64,000 nucleotides of DNA from G963704535 sp963704535 (GCA_963704535.1 OY969916.1:8928001-8992000); one strand, 5' to 3'; counted from the stretch's first letter, positions 8,260 to 18,061 are shown. Notes: generated by a model from the sequence alone, not told the origin. Numbers and translations are program-made.

Positions 8260-10136
8260 GTGTTCCGAGGGCACTGGCAGCGCTGGAGTTTCCAGGCACG
8301 CCTGCTACTGACCATTCTGCTGGTGCTGGCGGCCACGATCGCCACCAGCGGTCTGCTCTTCTACCTCAGCTCGGCCGCCGCGATCGAGCGCCAGACCTTC
8401 GCGCTCACGCGCAACACCGTCAGCCAAATGACCCGCACCGTCGAACTGTACATGGAGAACGTCGATCGGCTCTCACGCGGCATCAATAGCGATGCGATCG
8501 TACAGCGAGTGCTGCGCGTGTCCGACTCGACCGTCAGCGAGGGGCGCGCGCCCGACGACGACGATGATGTCGCCTACCGCTTGCTCACCCTGGCAGCCTC
8601 CTGGCCGTCGATCCAGGGCATGTACCTCTACGCCAACGACGGCGCGCTGTTCTACTTCACCCGTGGGCAGCGCCCGCGCCGTGGGATCACCACCGCGACC
8701 GAGCCCTGGTCCCCCCGAATGAGCCAGCAGGCCGCGCCTCCCAGGCTGCTCTGGCCCACGGCGCCAGAAAGTACCGTCGTAGCCAGGGGCGAGCCGGTCT
8801 TCTCGTTCATCCGCCTGATTAAGAACACCGCCACCGGCCGTCGCATCGGCTTTCTCAAGATCGATCTGGACGTTGCGGTGATGGATGACCTGCTTGACCT
8901 CTCCGAACTGGCAGTCCGTGGTCGTCAGGTGCTGCTGATCGACGACTACGGCCATGTGATCTATGACAGCGCGATAGCCCTGACCGGCCAGCCCCTCGAT
9001 GACCTCAAGCTCAACGCTATGCTGCAAGACCAGGGGCGGCTCGAATGGCGCGGCCACGCCTACCTTTACACGGCTCAACGCTCCCCCCGGACTGGCTGGA
9101 CGATCTGGATGCTCACGCCGGTCGAGCTGATCAGCAGCGAGAGCCGGCGAACCGGCCTGGTCGTGCTCACGCTCTGCGTGAGCGCTATGCTGGTCCTCGG
9201 CGCGATTGTCTATGCTGTCACCAAGCGAGTCACTCAACCCATTCGGCAGATGGCCCGGACGATGGAGCGTGTCGAGCGTGGTGATCTCAGCGTGCGCGTG
9301 CCGATCGTCTCCTCGCCCATGAGATCGGTCGCCTGAGCCGCATCTTCAACACCATGCTCGACAGCATCGAGCGGCTGATCACCCAGGTCTACGAGGCCCG
9401 CCTGCGCGAGAAGGATGCCCAGCTCCTGGCGCTCCAATCGCAGATCAACCCGCACTTCCTGTTCAATACGCTCAACAGCGTGCGGGCGCTCAGCCGGAAG
9501 GGCGATTCCGATGCTGTCTCGACCGTAGCGGAGTGCCTGGCTGACCTGTTTCGCTACAGCATGAGCAACTGGAACGAGTTGGTGCCGCTGCGCGAGGAGC
9601 TGGAACACGTCGGCAACTATGTCACGATCCAACGCGCCCGCTTCGGCGAGCGCATCAGCTACCTATGCGCCGTCCCCGATGCGCTCCAGGACGCTCTGGT
9701 GGTCAAGCTGTCGCTTCAGCCTCTGGTGGAGAACGCCATCGCTCACGGTTCAGCGCGGCGTGAAGGCCGCCTGCATATCACGGTGGATGCCGAGATCGAG
9801 GAGCGCGGGCTTGTTATCACCGTGAGCGACGATGGGGGCGGGATTGAGCTTGTTACCGTGATGCGTCTCCGGGAGGCACTGGCGCGGCCTGTCGCAGCCG
9901 AAAAGTTGCCGACGGCCGATTTAGGGATCGGTATCGCCAATATCGACCGGCGGATCAAGTTGCTCTTTGGTGAGCAGTACGGCCTACGCTTGCAGGTGAC
10001 ACCCCAGGTTGGCACAACGGTCACGCTCCATCTGCCGTTTCAGACTCCCTTGCGGGCAGTGGGCACAACTGCGGATGAACATATGGGTGGGGTTATTCTT
10101 GAGGGGCGACCCCCTCAAACTCCCCCTTTTACCTGA
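8260..10136 (+). CDS. YesM/LytS-type sensor histidine kinase, interrupted by one frameshift
   Basis: A GTG at 8260, with GAGGTG five bases upstream, opens a frame encoding a first transmembrane helix (LLLTILLVLAATIATSGLLFYL), an extracellular sensor of about 260 residues, a second helix (LVVLTLCVSAMLVLGAIVYAV) and a HAMP domain, which ends abruptly at a TGA at 9336. The shifted frame from about 9321 resumes EIGRLSRIFNTMLDSIERL, the rest of HAMP, then the His_kinase motif QINPHFLFNTLN (phospho-acceptor His) and an HATPase domain (PLVENAIAHG, DDGGGI). One missing base near 9316-9321 explains the break; restoring it would give SPDEIGRLS. The last roughly 20 residues are encoded by a palindromic element. 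The predicted partner is the YesN-type regulator at 10323. Split or real loss of function cannot be told from sequence alone. Confidence 0.85.
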
Positions 10137-10302
10137 ACATGTGGGTGGGGTTATTCTTGAGGGGCGACCCCTCAAACTCCCCCTTTTACCTGAACATGTG
10201 GGTGGGGTTATTCGTGAGGGGCGACCCCTCAAACTCCCCTTTTTACCTGAACATGTGGGTGGGGTTATTCTTGAGGGGCGACCCCTCAAACTCCCCTTTT
10301 TT
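10077..10302. repeat. Four tandem copies (57-58 bp period) of the palindromic element
   Basis: Units begin GAACATRTGGGTGGGG at 10077, 10135, 10192 and 10249, each with the hairpin TTGAGGGGCGACCCCTCAA and a CTCCCC-TTTT tail. The first copy supplies the C-terminal codons and stop of the sensor kinase; the other three fill the 186-bp gap before the response regulator. The array could attenuate or stabilise the mRNA between kinase and regulator. Confidence 0.9.
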
Positions 10303-10322
10303 CACGCTGGAGGCACAAAGAC

Positions 10323-11813
10323 GTGAACATTCTCGTAGTGGAGGATGAACCCCTGGCCCTTGACGATCTGCTTGCCATGCTGCAACCGCTTGCCAAGGTC
10401 CATACGATCATCGGCTGCGGTAGTGGCGCTGTGGCCCTGTCTGAGGCCGAGCGAAGCTTGCCCGACCTTGTAATCACCGATATCCGCATGCCGGGCATCG
10501 ACGGGCTTGAGCTTGTGCGCCGGCTGAAGGCCCACAGCCCCGACTTCGTCGCGATCGTGTTGAGCGGCCACAGCGAGTTCGAGTACGCGCGCGAAGGCAT
10601 GCGGCTCGGCATCACCGAGTACCTGCTCAAGCCAGTGCGAACCGACACGCTGCTCCAGACGATCTCGGCCGCCCTCAAGGCCCTCGACGAGGGCCGCGCG
10701 CGGGACACCCAATTGCGCGAGGCCAGGATCATGCGGCTGCTCCTCAGACGCCACCGTGCCGCCGAGGTCGGCCCGGAACTACTTGCTGGGCGCTGGGGCC
10801 TGATCATCAGCGTCTGCGAAAACTGGGAGAGCCCGGTAGTCTGGAGCGACACGGCGGTAGATCGTGAGACAATGGCGCGATCCTTGTCGAGCCAGGGGCT
10901 CGTTCCCTGCGATATTGTCGGCATCGACGGCCACATCCGGGTGTGTCTGGTGCCCATGAGCGGGGTTCCGCCCCATCTCCTAGAGACCGCAGCCCTGCGC
11001 CTCCATCGTGAGATGCTGTCCACAGGATTGCTCGCCCATACGACGTATGCAATCAAGAGCGCAGGGGAGAATCCGGCGATCATTGTGTCCGAGTGCTTGC
11101 GCCGGCTAACCCAGGGGATGCTCTTCGCGGCCTCCACATTTCTGCGACCCGAGCAGGCTGGGGAGGCGCCAGGTGTCACGATTCGTGAGCAACTGCGGCT
11201 GGTCGAGCGTACCTTCGCCGATGGCAAGCTATCGCAGGTGGCCGTTCAGGTCCACACTGCCCTCGTGCAACTGCGCCAGGACGGCGCGACACAGGAAATG
11301 CTTATCGAGGCGCTCGATAGGCTCTTTCAGCTCATCCAGCGGCATATCAAACCGGATCAGGGTGAGACCCTCCCGGAGCGGAGCACTCTGGTCGCCGTTC
11401 TCCGTCGCCTGCGCACCTACGACGAGTTGGCCACCTGGGTCAACCTTCAGATCCAGCCCCTGTTGAACCTACCACGTGGGACAACCACACCCAGGCAGCT
11501 CGTTCGATCGCTGGTGGCCCTGGTCCATAACAGCTACGCCGACGAGATTTCCCTCCAGGTCTATGCGGCAGAGCACGGGGTAAGCCTGGCATACTTCTCT
11601 CGGCTGTTCAAGGATGAGGTTGGAATGACCTTCTCCGACTACCTCACCAATCTGCGTATGGAGAAGGCGAAAGAGTTGCTCGCACGGGGTGACCTGCGCC
11701 CCGCCGAGATAAGCAACCTCGTCGGCTACGAAGACCCGAAATATTTCAGCCAGATCTTTCGTCGTGCTGCCGGCATGTCGCCGCTAGACTACCAGCGCAG
11801 TCGCCAGCGGTAG
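10323..11813 (+). CDS. YesN-type response regulator: receiver domain plus AraC-type DNA-binding domain
   Basis: A 496-residue regulator starting at GTG 10323, with GGAGG nine bases upstream. Residues 1-120 are a receiver domain (ILVVEDEP acidic pair, LVITDIRMPG with the phospho-acceptor Asp near 54, LSGH and LLKPVR with the conserved Lys). About 250 residues of poorly conserved linker follow, and the C-terminal ~100 residues are an AraC/XylS double helix-turn-helix (YAAEHGVSLAYFSRLFKDEVGMTFSDYL and AEISNLVGYEDPKYFSQIFRR). Regulators of this YesN layout, paired with YesM kinases, usually control adjacent sugar ABC transporter operons. The divergent rhamnosidase/Opp operon is the expected target. 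Confidence 0.92.
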   Translation: MNILVVEDEPLALDDLLAMLQPLAKVHTIIGCGSGAVALSEAERSLPDLVITDIRMPGIDGLELVRRLKAHSPDFVAIVLSGHSEFEYAREGMRLGITEYLLKPVRTDTLLQTISAALKALDEGRARDTQLREARIMRLLLRRHRAAEVGPELLAGRWGLIISVCENWESPVVWSDTAVDRETMARSLSSQGLVPCDIVGIDGHIRVCLVPMSGVPPHLLETAALRLHREMLSTGLLAHTTYAIKSAGENPAIIVSECLRRLTQGMLFAASTFLRPEQAGEAPGVTIREQLRLVERTFADGKLSQVAVQVHTALVQLRQDGATQEMLIEALDRLFQLIQRHIKPDQGETLPERSTLVAVLRRLRTYDELATWVNLQIQPLLNLPRGTTTPRQLVRSLVALVHNSYADEISLQVYAAEHGVSLAYFSRLFKDEVGMTFSDYLTNLRMEKAKELLARGDLRPAEISNLVGYEDPKYFSQIFRRAAGMSPLDYQRSRQR

Positions 11814-11882
11814 CTGTAGGGCACGCTAATCCCCGCGCATCAGAAATGACAAAATTGTTACCTTCTACTACGCATTGTCGCG

Positions 11883-11911
11883 TTGACAAGTCGTCGGCTC
11901 GTTGCTAGGAT
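11883..11911 (+). promoter_or_regulatory. Sigma-70-type promoter for the phosphatase gene
   Basis: TTGACA at 11883-11888 matches the -35 consensus exactly and is followed after 17 bases by TAGGAT at 11906-11911 (-10, four of six). It faces the exported phosphatase gene, whose start lies about 290 bases downstream. The long leader contains a palindromic element (11940-12015). Confidence 0.5.
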
Positions 11912-11939
11912 ATCCCCGTTCCTATCTACTCAAAAGCGC

Positions 11940-12015
11940 ATATAGCATTCCTACCAGGGCTGTAAAGTGGGAAGGGGGTTTTGTGGGGGCTTCCCCCACA
12001 CCCCCTTTTACAACT
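11940..12015. repeat. Palindromic element of the ATATAGCATTCCTA type
   Basis: It begins ATATAGCATTCCTA, contains a GTGGGGG-CTT-CCCCCAC hairpin and ends in TTTTACAACT. The same left end and right end occur in the element at 34064-34156, which shows these two are copies of one family. It lies in the 386-bp leader of the phosphatase gene. Confidence 0.65.
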
Positions 12016-12199
12016 GATTATCGCATACCACCGGCCCTGTACGACCACTGCTCCGTCTCTCCTTGCTCTCATCGCAGCACACAGCACTGGCGCGAAAGAT
12101 AAGCACCGCCTGTCGGAAACACATCTGCCGCTCGTGTAACGGCAGTTCGTGATGTTGTCGCGATGTATTGGTATTGGTCGTTTGGAAAGGAGTTTGCCC

Positions 12200-15100
12200 A
12201 TGTTCGCCAGGTTCCTCCGGCAGTTTGCGGCGCTGGCACTGCTCATGACCACCCTGCTTGCTCCACTGGCAGCGGCGGCCGCCCCAGAATCCCCGGCTGC
12301 ATCGTCACGTGACAAACCAGATGCCGACAAGCTGATCTTCTTTGCCGCCGATGGTATGCGCCAGGATCTGATCGAGCGCTACGCCGATCAGGGCTTGCTC
12401 CCGACACTGAAGACCTTGGTCAAGCAGGGGGCCTCCGCCGGCGGCGGCGGGCTGCTGACCCAGGCCCCGCCGAACACCGGCGCGGGCTGGTACAGCCTGG
12501 CGACCGGCGCCTGGCCCGCCGTGACCGGCTCGACCAACAATACTTTCCACATCAATGGCCAGCCGTTCGCGAATCGAACCGCCGCCTTCGATCCTGGCGT
12601 GCTCCAGGCCGAAACGATTGCCCAGGCGGCCGAGCGCGCCGGCAAGAAGGTGGCCCAGATCGAATGGGCCGGCGGTCGCGGCGGCACGATCAACGGGCCG
12701 ACGATCGACTTTCGCGGCCTCTTCTCCGGGCGCGGCGTGGTCACTAACTACATCGTTCCGACCGACGATCCGAAGTTTACCGCCTCGTTTGGCCTCCAGT
12801 TCGACCACCCGGCCGGCTTCGCCGGCAATCCGCCATTCCCGGCTGCGGCCCCGGCGCCGGCGACCGGCTGGACCAATGTGCCCACCTCCTACAGCCCGGC
12901 TCAGGAGGTGCGCCTGCGTGTGATTGATTTCGGCACCGACAAGTACGGCCTCAACGCCTACATCTTCGACTCGACCGACAACGGCGCCACCGACTACGAC
13001 CAGGTGCTGCTCTCGCCGACCAAGGATGGCAATGATAGCGTCGGCTTGCTTGCCGAGGGCGAATGGGCCGACGTGAAGGTGACGCTAATCGGCGGGTCGC
13101 TGGCAGGCATGACGGCCGGCATGCTGGTCAAAGTCGAGCGGCTTGCGCCCGACCTGTCGCAGGTGCGGCTGTTCCATACGTCGGTGACGCGCGCCAACGC
13201 GAGCTGGCCGAGCTGGCCCGGCGCGGCGGGCTTTACTGGCGACTTCGCCGAGTTTGTCGCGCAACGCTTCCCGACCTCGACCGCCGCCGACTTCGCGATT
13301 CTGGAGGCAGGGATCGTCAGTGAAGAGACCTATGTTGAGCAGGGGCTGTACTGGGAGACCGGCCATCATCCGCTGATTAAGTACATTCTTCGCACCTACA
13401 AGCCGGATCTGGTCCTGGCCGGCTACCCCGCCACCGACGAGTTCTCGCACCAGTTTCTCGGGCTGATCTCGCCGGTGCTCCCGAACGGCGCCCCGAACCC
13501 AGCCTATGATGATGTCCAGGTCAACGGCACGCCGGACGGACGGGTCAAACAGCGTTCAGCTTTCATTCAACGCGCGTACCGCGGCGCCGACCGTACGCTT
13601 GCGCTGATCCAGTCGCGAATGGGTGGGAACACGACAACCTTTGTGGCTTCGGATCACGGCTTTGCGCCGCAGTTCCTGGCGGTCGATGCCAGCAAAGTCC
13701 TGGTCGACCTTGGGCTGCTCTCCGCGCCGCAAACCTCGAACTGCCGCCCGGCTGTCGGTGAGACGATCGGCAAAGCCAAGGCATGCTGGGCTGGCGGAAC
13801 GGTCCAGATCTACCTTAATCTGGCCGGCCGCGACCCGGCCGGTGGCGGGCTTACACAGGTGGCCGCCGCAGACGAAGCGGCCACTCTCGCGCAGATCAAG
13901 GCCGCTTTCGCGGGGCTCAGCGACCCGAACGACTGGACCGGCGACGGCACGCCCGAAGACTGGACGGTGATCGATCGGATCTTTACGAAGGCCGAGGCGC
14001 GTGCTATTCCAAACGGCCCCGACAGCACAGTCGATATGGCGCACCCAACCCGCACCGGCGATCTGGTGGTCTTCGCCTACCCGCCGTACCAGTTCGATGC
14101 CGCGACGCCGGGCACGCTGGTCGCGCTATCGGCCTTCTTCGGCCAGCACGGCTACGTCCCGGATGTCCAGAACCTCGACGCGAACATCAACATGCGCGCC
14201 ACATTCCTCGCCGGCGGCGAGGGCATCCGCAAAGGCCGCTTCGACGACATTCGCACCATCGACCTGGCGCCCACGATCGCCTACATGCTCCGCATCCCCG
14301 AGCCACAACACGCCCAGGGGCGCGTCCTGCTGGAGATCATCAAGGGCGCAAGCAGCGTCAAGCCGCTGACGATCATCGGCCTGAACGACTTCCATGGGCA
14401 GCTCGATCCGACGACCCTGCGCCTGGACAACCTCAACGTTTCGGTCGGCGGGGCCGCCCAGCTCGCCACCCTTTTCGACGAGGAGGCCGCCCAGCTCCCC
14501 GGCCCGGCTCTGCTGCTTGCCGGCGGTGATAACGTCGGCGCCTCGCCACCCAACTCCGGTCTGCTCGAAGACATGCCGGCGATCGATGTCGAAAACGCCT
14601 GGGGCCTGGACGCGACGGCCTACGGCAACCACGAGTTCGATTATGGCGTCGCACGGTTGCTGGCGCACCAAGCGCGGGCCGAATTCCCGTTCCTGGCAAC
14701 CAACATTATCGAGACCGCGACCGGCAAGGCGCCCGACTGGGTCCAGACCTCGGTGGTCTTCAGGGTTCGCGGCATAAAGATCGGGGTGATCGGCGCGGCA
14801 CTCGAAACCACACCCGAGCTGGTCTCGGCCGGGGCGACCGCCGGCCTAACCTTCCTACCGGCCGCCGAGCGGATCGCGGCCGAGTCGGAGCGCCTGCGGA
14901 AGCGGGGTGTCCGGGTTCAGATCGTCGTCATCCACGAGGGAACGGCGGTCGGCCAGAATGCCGTCGACGGCGTGCCGGCGGTGCCGTGGGCAGGGCCGAT
15001 CATGACGATCGCCCAGGCGCTTGACGACACGACGGTTGATGCGATCATCGCGGGCCATACTCACCGCGTCTCCAATCTGATGGTCGGCAATATCCTGGTA

Positions 15101-15907
15101 ACAGAGGGCATCAATGCCGGCGCGTCCTACTCGGTGCTTCAACTGATGGTCAAGGGGGACGATGTGCAATGGGCCGGCGGCGCAACCCAAATCGCCAAGA
15201 ACCTGGGCGTCGCCAGGCGGCCGGATGTCCAGGCGATCGTCGATGACGCCAACGCGCAAACCGCCGAGCTGCGCAACCAGGTGATCGGAACGCAGGCGAA
15301 CGATATCCTGCGCGATCTGACCCGGCTCCACGAGTCGGAGATGGGCAACCTGGTGGCCGATGCGATGCGCTTGAAGTACCCCGGCGTCGAGGCGGCATTG
15401 ACCAATTCCGGCGGCCTGCGCGCCGACTTGGTCTGCACCCCGCCAGGTGCTGATGAGGCGGATTGCGAGATCACCTGGGGCGAGGTGTTCGCGGTGCTGC
15501 CGTTCGGCAATCGGACGGTGATCGAGACCCTGACCGGCGCACAGTTGACGGCGGCGTTCCTGAATGGCTTCTCGCCGTTCTGCGACACCGCGATCGCGAC
15601 CGGTCGCTTCCCTCAGATCTCCGGCCTCAAGGCGGAGTTCCATTGCGAGGGCACAACGCCGGTGGTCGATGGCGTCTGGAAGGCGCCGGATGGGCCTGGC
15701 GGCACGCTGACACCGATCGGCCCTACCGATACTGTTCGCATCGTCACCAATGATTTCATGTTCACTGCCGGCGATGGCTATACCGCGCTCGCGGGGGGCA
15801 CCGACGTGCTGCAGCCCGGCGATGCGCTGCTCGACATCGTCATCGAGTACATCACCGCGAATTCCCCGGTCGATCCGGTCGTCGATGGCCGTATCGTCGG
15901 TCCGTAG
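12200..15907 (+). CDS. Exported fusion of alkaline-phosphatase-superfamily phosphodiesterase and 5'-nucleotidase
   Basis: A 1235-residue protein; the ATG at 12200 has AAAGGAG seven bases upstream and opens a signal peptide (MFARFLRQFAALALLMTTLL...AAAAA). Residues about 40-720 match type I phosphodiesterase/nucleotide pyrophosphatase: FFAADGMRQDL (metal Asp), PPNTGAGW (nucleophile Thr), GYPATDEFSHQFLG, and ASDHGFAP. From about 730 a complete 5'-nucleotidase follows: NDFHGQ, GGDNVG, YGNHEFD and IAGHTHR of the metallophosphoesterase domain, then the C-terminal domain with LTNSGGLRADL and FGNRTV. It likely strips phosphate from extracellular nucleotides in two steps. The two activities are usually separate proteins; a frame-continuous fusion is notable. 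Two GC-rich hairpins lie just after the stop. Confidence 0.9.
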   Translation: MFARFLRQFAALALLMTTLLAPLAAAAAPESPAASSRDKPDADKLIFFAADGMRQDLIERYADQGLLPTLKTLVKQGASAGGGGLLTQAPPNTGAGWYSLATGAWPAVTGSTNNTFHINGQPFANRTAAFDPGVLQAETIAQAAERAGKKVAQIEWAGGRGGTINGPTIDFRGLFSGRGVVTNYIVPTDDPKFTASFGLQFDHPAGFAGNPPFPAAAPAPATGWTNVPTSYSPAQEVRLRVIDFGTDKYGLNAYIFDSTDNGATDYDQVLLSPTKDGNDSVGLLAEGEWADVKVTLIGGSLAGMTAGMLVKVERLAPDLSQVRLFHTSVTRANASWPSWPGAAGFTGDFAEFVAQRFPTSTAADFAILEAGIVSEETYVEQGLYWETGHHPLIKYILRTYKPDLVLAGYPATDEFSHQFLGLISPVLPNGAPNPAYDDVQVNGTPDGRVKQRSAFIQRAYRGADRTLALIQSRMGGNTTTFVASDHGFAPQFLAVDASKVLVDLGLLSAPQTSNCRPAVGETIGKAKACWAGGTVQIYLNLAGRDPAGGGLTQVAAADEAATLAQIKAAFAGLSDPNDWTGDGTPEDWTVIDRIFTKAEARAIPNGPDSTVDMAHPTRTGDLVVFAYPPYQFDAATPGTLVALSAFFGQHGYVPDVQNLDANINMRATFLAGGEGIRKGRFDDIRTIDLAPTIAYMLRIPEPQHAQGRVLLEIIKGASSVKPLTIIGLNDFHGQLDPTTLRLDNLNVSVGGAAQLATLFDEEAAQLPGPALLLAGGDNVGASPPNSGLLEDMPAIDVENAWGLDATAYGNHEFDYGVARLLAHQARAEFPFLATNIIETATGKAPDWVQTSVVFRVRGIKIGVIGAALETTPELVSAGATAGLTFLPAAERIAAESERLRKRGVRVQIVVIHEGTAVGQNAVDGVPAVPWAGPIMTIAQALDDTTVDAIIAGHTHRVSNLMVGNILVTEGINAGASYSVLQLMVKGDDVQWAGGATQIAKNLGVARRPDVQAIVDDANAQTAELRNQVIGTQANDILRDLTRLHESEMGNLVADAMRLKYPGVEAALTNSGGLRADLVCTPPGADEADCEITWGEVFAVLPFGNRTVIETLTGAQLTAAFLNGFSPFCDTAIATGRFPQISGLKAEFHCEGTTPVVDGVWKAPDGPGGTLTPIGPTDTVRIVTNDFMFTAGDGYTALAGGTDVLQPGDALLDIVIEYITANSPVDPVVDGRIVGP

Positions 15908-15917
15908 CCGCAGCGCG

Positions 15918-15947
15918 GCGCCCCGGTCGCTTTATGCGCCGGGGCGC
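15918..15947 (+). terminator. GC-rich stem-loop terminator
   Basis: GCGCCCCGG pairs perfectly with CCGGGGCGC across a 12-base loop, ten bases after the phosphatase stop codon. The following bases (GTGTCTTAAG) are only weakly T-rich. Confidence 0.6.
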
Positions 15948-15968
15948 GTGTCTTAAGCCCGCTCCAAC

Positions 15969-16004
15969 GAGCGCCCCGGCGACAGGTCGTCAACCGGGGC
16001 GCTC
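15969..16004. terminator. Second GC-rich stem-loop in tandem
   Basis: GAGCGCCCCGG (15969-15979) pairs perfectly with CCGGGGCGCTC (15994-16004). It repeats the stem of the first hairpin and lies between the plus-strand phosphatase and the minus-strand small gene, so it may stop transcription from both sides. Confidence 0.55.
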
Positions 16005-16157
16005 TTCAACCCGATTGCGTATTTCGGTGCTACGGAGCCTCGTTGAAGCCAAGCGCCTCGAGATCATCGCCAGTGAATGGTCCCCACCACGACCTATCGG
16101 CTACACATGGCAAGACAAGCTGACTAGCCGTGACTCCAGAGGCGAACCGGCCGTAGC

Positions 16158-16376
16158 TTACCCCTCGACGAGCGCATCATACTCGGCGCTGCTGATCGTG
16201 AACTCATAGCCGAGCGCCACGCGCACTCGCACGACATCCTGAAAGCGCGTGACTGCTTCAACCGCATGATCAGCCAGCGCAACGAGTTCACCACCGTCTG
16301 CGCGTGCCCAGGCTCGGCTCCCTGGCGGAAACTGCGCGCTATTGGAATCGCGGATGAATACCTCGATTTGCTTCAT
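16158..16376 (-). CDS. Small conserved-looking protein of unknown function
   Basis: A 72-residue acidic protein beginning MKQIEVFIRD and ending AEYDALVEG. The frame extends upstream to 16430, but the start at 16376 gives a compact alpha/beta-looking domain and has GAGGA just ahead. No family recognised; no signal peptide or membrane segment. It stands alone between two terminator hairpins and the P450 gene on the opposite strand. Its coding-like composition and lack of overlap with other genes support it, but with only moderate confidence. Confidence 0.45.
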   Translation of the reverse strand: MKQIEVFIRDSNSAQFPPGSRAWARADGGELVALADHAVEAVTRFQDVVRVRVALGYEFTISSAEYDALVEG

Positions 16377-16602
16377 GTCCTCGGTTCTTTCAGCTATGGG
16401 TCGCGTCCGCAACCAAAACGCCCCGGCCACGACGACCAGGGCGCGCTCCGATGATTATACACCAGGGGGCAGCAGCCCGTCAGTTGCTATGATGCCATAT
16501 GGCCTGCCGCTCATCTTTGGACTATAATAGAATGTCTCCAGGGCCAGGTCAATCGAACGAGCCTATTTCTATGATCGCAGGTTGTACCTAAGAGGAGGAT
16601 CG

Positions 16603-17883
16603 ATGCAAGACGATACGACCACACAAGCCACCACTGCGGCGGGAGAGTGCCCCCACAGCGTCGTCGCCGGCAAATTCGACGCACTGATCGTGGGACGGGC
16701 CGACAATTTCTACCCCTTCTACACCCAGGCCCGCAGAGAAGAGCCGATCTTTTTCAGCCCTCTGCTCAACATGTGGGTGGTCAGCCGCTATGATGATGTC
16801 AAGGCCATTGTGAACGACCCTCGCCGTTTTTCTTCTGAGAATGCACTGGAGCAGGTCACCGATTACACCCCGGAGACACTGGAGATCCTGCGCGATGCCG
16901 TGCCGTTCTCGGCCGTGCTGCTCGTGAATTCCGACCCGCCGCGCCATACACGCGGGCGTGCCTGTATCACCAAAGCCTTTTCGGCCCGCCGGGTCGCCAG
17001 CCTGGAGCCGCGCATCCGCCAGTTCGCCGACCACCTGATCGACCAGTTCATAGCGGACCGGCAGGCCGATCTGGTGACGCAATTCGCCTACCCGCACCCG
17101 ATGCTGACGATCCTGAGCCTGATCGGCGTGCCCGAACAGGATATTGTGCAGGTCAAAACCTGGTGCGAGGATGAGTTGGCGCTCCTGTTCGGGCTGGCGC
17201 CGCCTGAACGGCAGGCCACCTGCGCGCGCAGCTTCGTGGCATATCAGCGCTATGTCGCTGATCTGATCGAGCAGCGCCGTGTCGCACCGCAGGATGACCT
17301 GACGAGCGATCTGCTCAAGGCGATCGATGAGGGCACGGCCGAGTTGAGCCACGACGAGCTCATCCAGATGGTTACTGGGTTGGTGGCCGCAGGCTACGAG
17401 ACGACCGCCAATCTCCTTGGCGGAGCCGCCTACCACCTGCTGCGCGAGCCGCGCCACTGGCAGGCGATCTGCGCCGATCCGAGCCGTATCCCCGATGTGG
17501 TGGAGGAGTTGCTGCGCTTCGATTCACCGTCGCTGGGCATGTTCCGCTTCGTCACCGAAGAAACCGAGATTGGCGGGGTGACGCTGCCACAGGGCGCGCG
17601 CGTGCATATCTTGTTTGGCTCGGCCAACCACGACGAGGCGTATTTTGCTAACCCGGATGAGTTCGACCCGCACCGTGCAAACGTGGCCCGCCATATTGCA
17701 TTTGGGCATGGCATTCACTTTTGTTCCGGCGCCGCACTGGTGCGTATGGAGGCGCGTGTCGCCCTGGAGCAGTTGAGTGCGCGGCTGCCAAGCCTGCGTT
17801 TGGTACCGGATCGCGAGGCGATCTATGAGCCAAGCGTGCTGGCACGCGGCCTCAAGCATCTGTCGGTCGAGTGGGATGGCTGA
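16603..17883 (+). CDS. Cytochrome P450
   Basis: A 426-residue bacterial class I P450, starting at the ATG at 16603 with AGAGGAGG six bases upstream. The I-helix oxygen-activation motif AGYETTANLL, the K-helix ExxR (EELLR), and the haem-binding FGHGIHFCSGAALVRME with the axial Cys are all present. It needs a ferredoxin and reductase, not encoded nearby. The substrate is unknown. A TATAAT at 16523-16528 is a likely -10 box, but no good -35 is visible. Length is typical for soluble bacterial P450s. The gene converges on the GH5 gene at 18132. Confidence 0.95.
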   Translation: MQDDTTTQATTAAGECPHSVVAGKFDALIVGRADNFYPFYTQARREEPIFFSPLLNMWVVSRYDDVKAIVNDPRRFSSENALEQVTDYTPETLEILRDAVPFSAVLLVNSDPPRHTRGRACITKAFSARRVASLEPRIRQFADHLIDQFIADRQADLVTQFAYPHPMLTILSLIGVPEQDIVQVKTWCEDELALLFGLAPPERQATCARSFVAYQRYVADLIEQRRVAPQDDLTSDLLKAIDEGTAELSHDELIQMVTGLVAAGYETTANLLGGAAYHLLREPRHWQAICADPSRIPDVVEELLRFDSPSLGMFRFVTEETEIGGVTLPQGARVHILFGSANHDEAYFANPDEFDPHRANVARHIAFGHGIHFCSGAALVRMEARVALEQLSARLPSLRLVPDREAIYEPSVLARGLKHLSVEWDG

Positions 17884-18061
17884 TGTAGCAAAGCTTTCTC
17901 GCTCCATGGCGGAAGATCGCCCCACAGTGTTACGAAAACATCTGAGCGGATTGCCGCTATCCTCCTGGCGGCTGGCCACTACCGATCACGCTACTGCTGG
18001 CGCTCGGCGTCCCCACGGCAGCGGGCTTGGGCTGGGGTCGCATCCGGGTTGAGTTGAGGAA

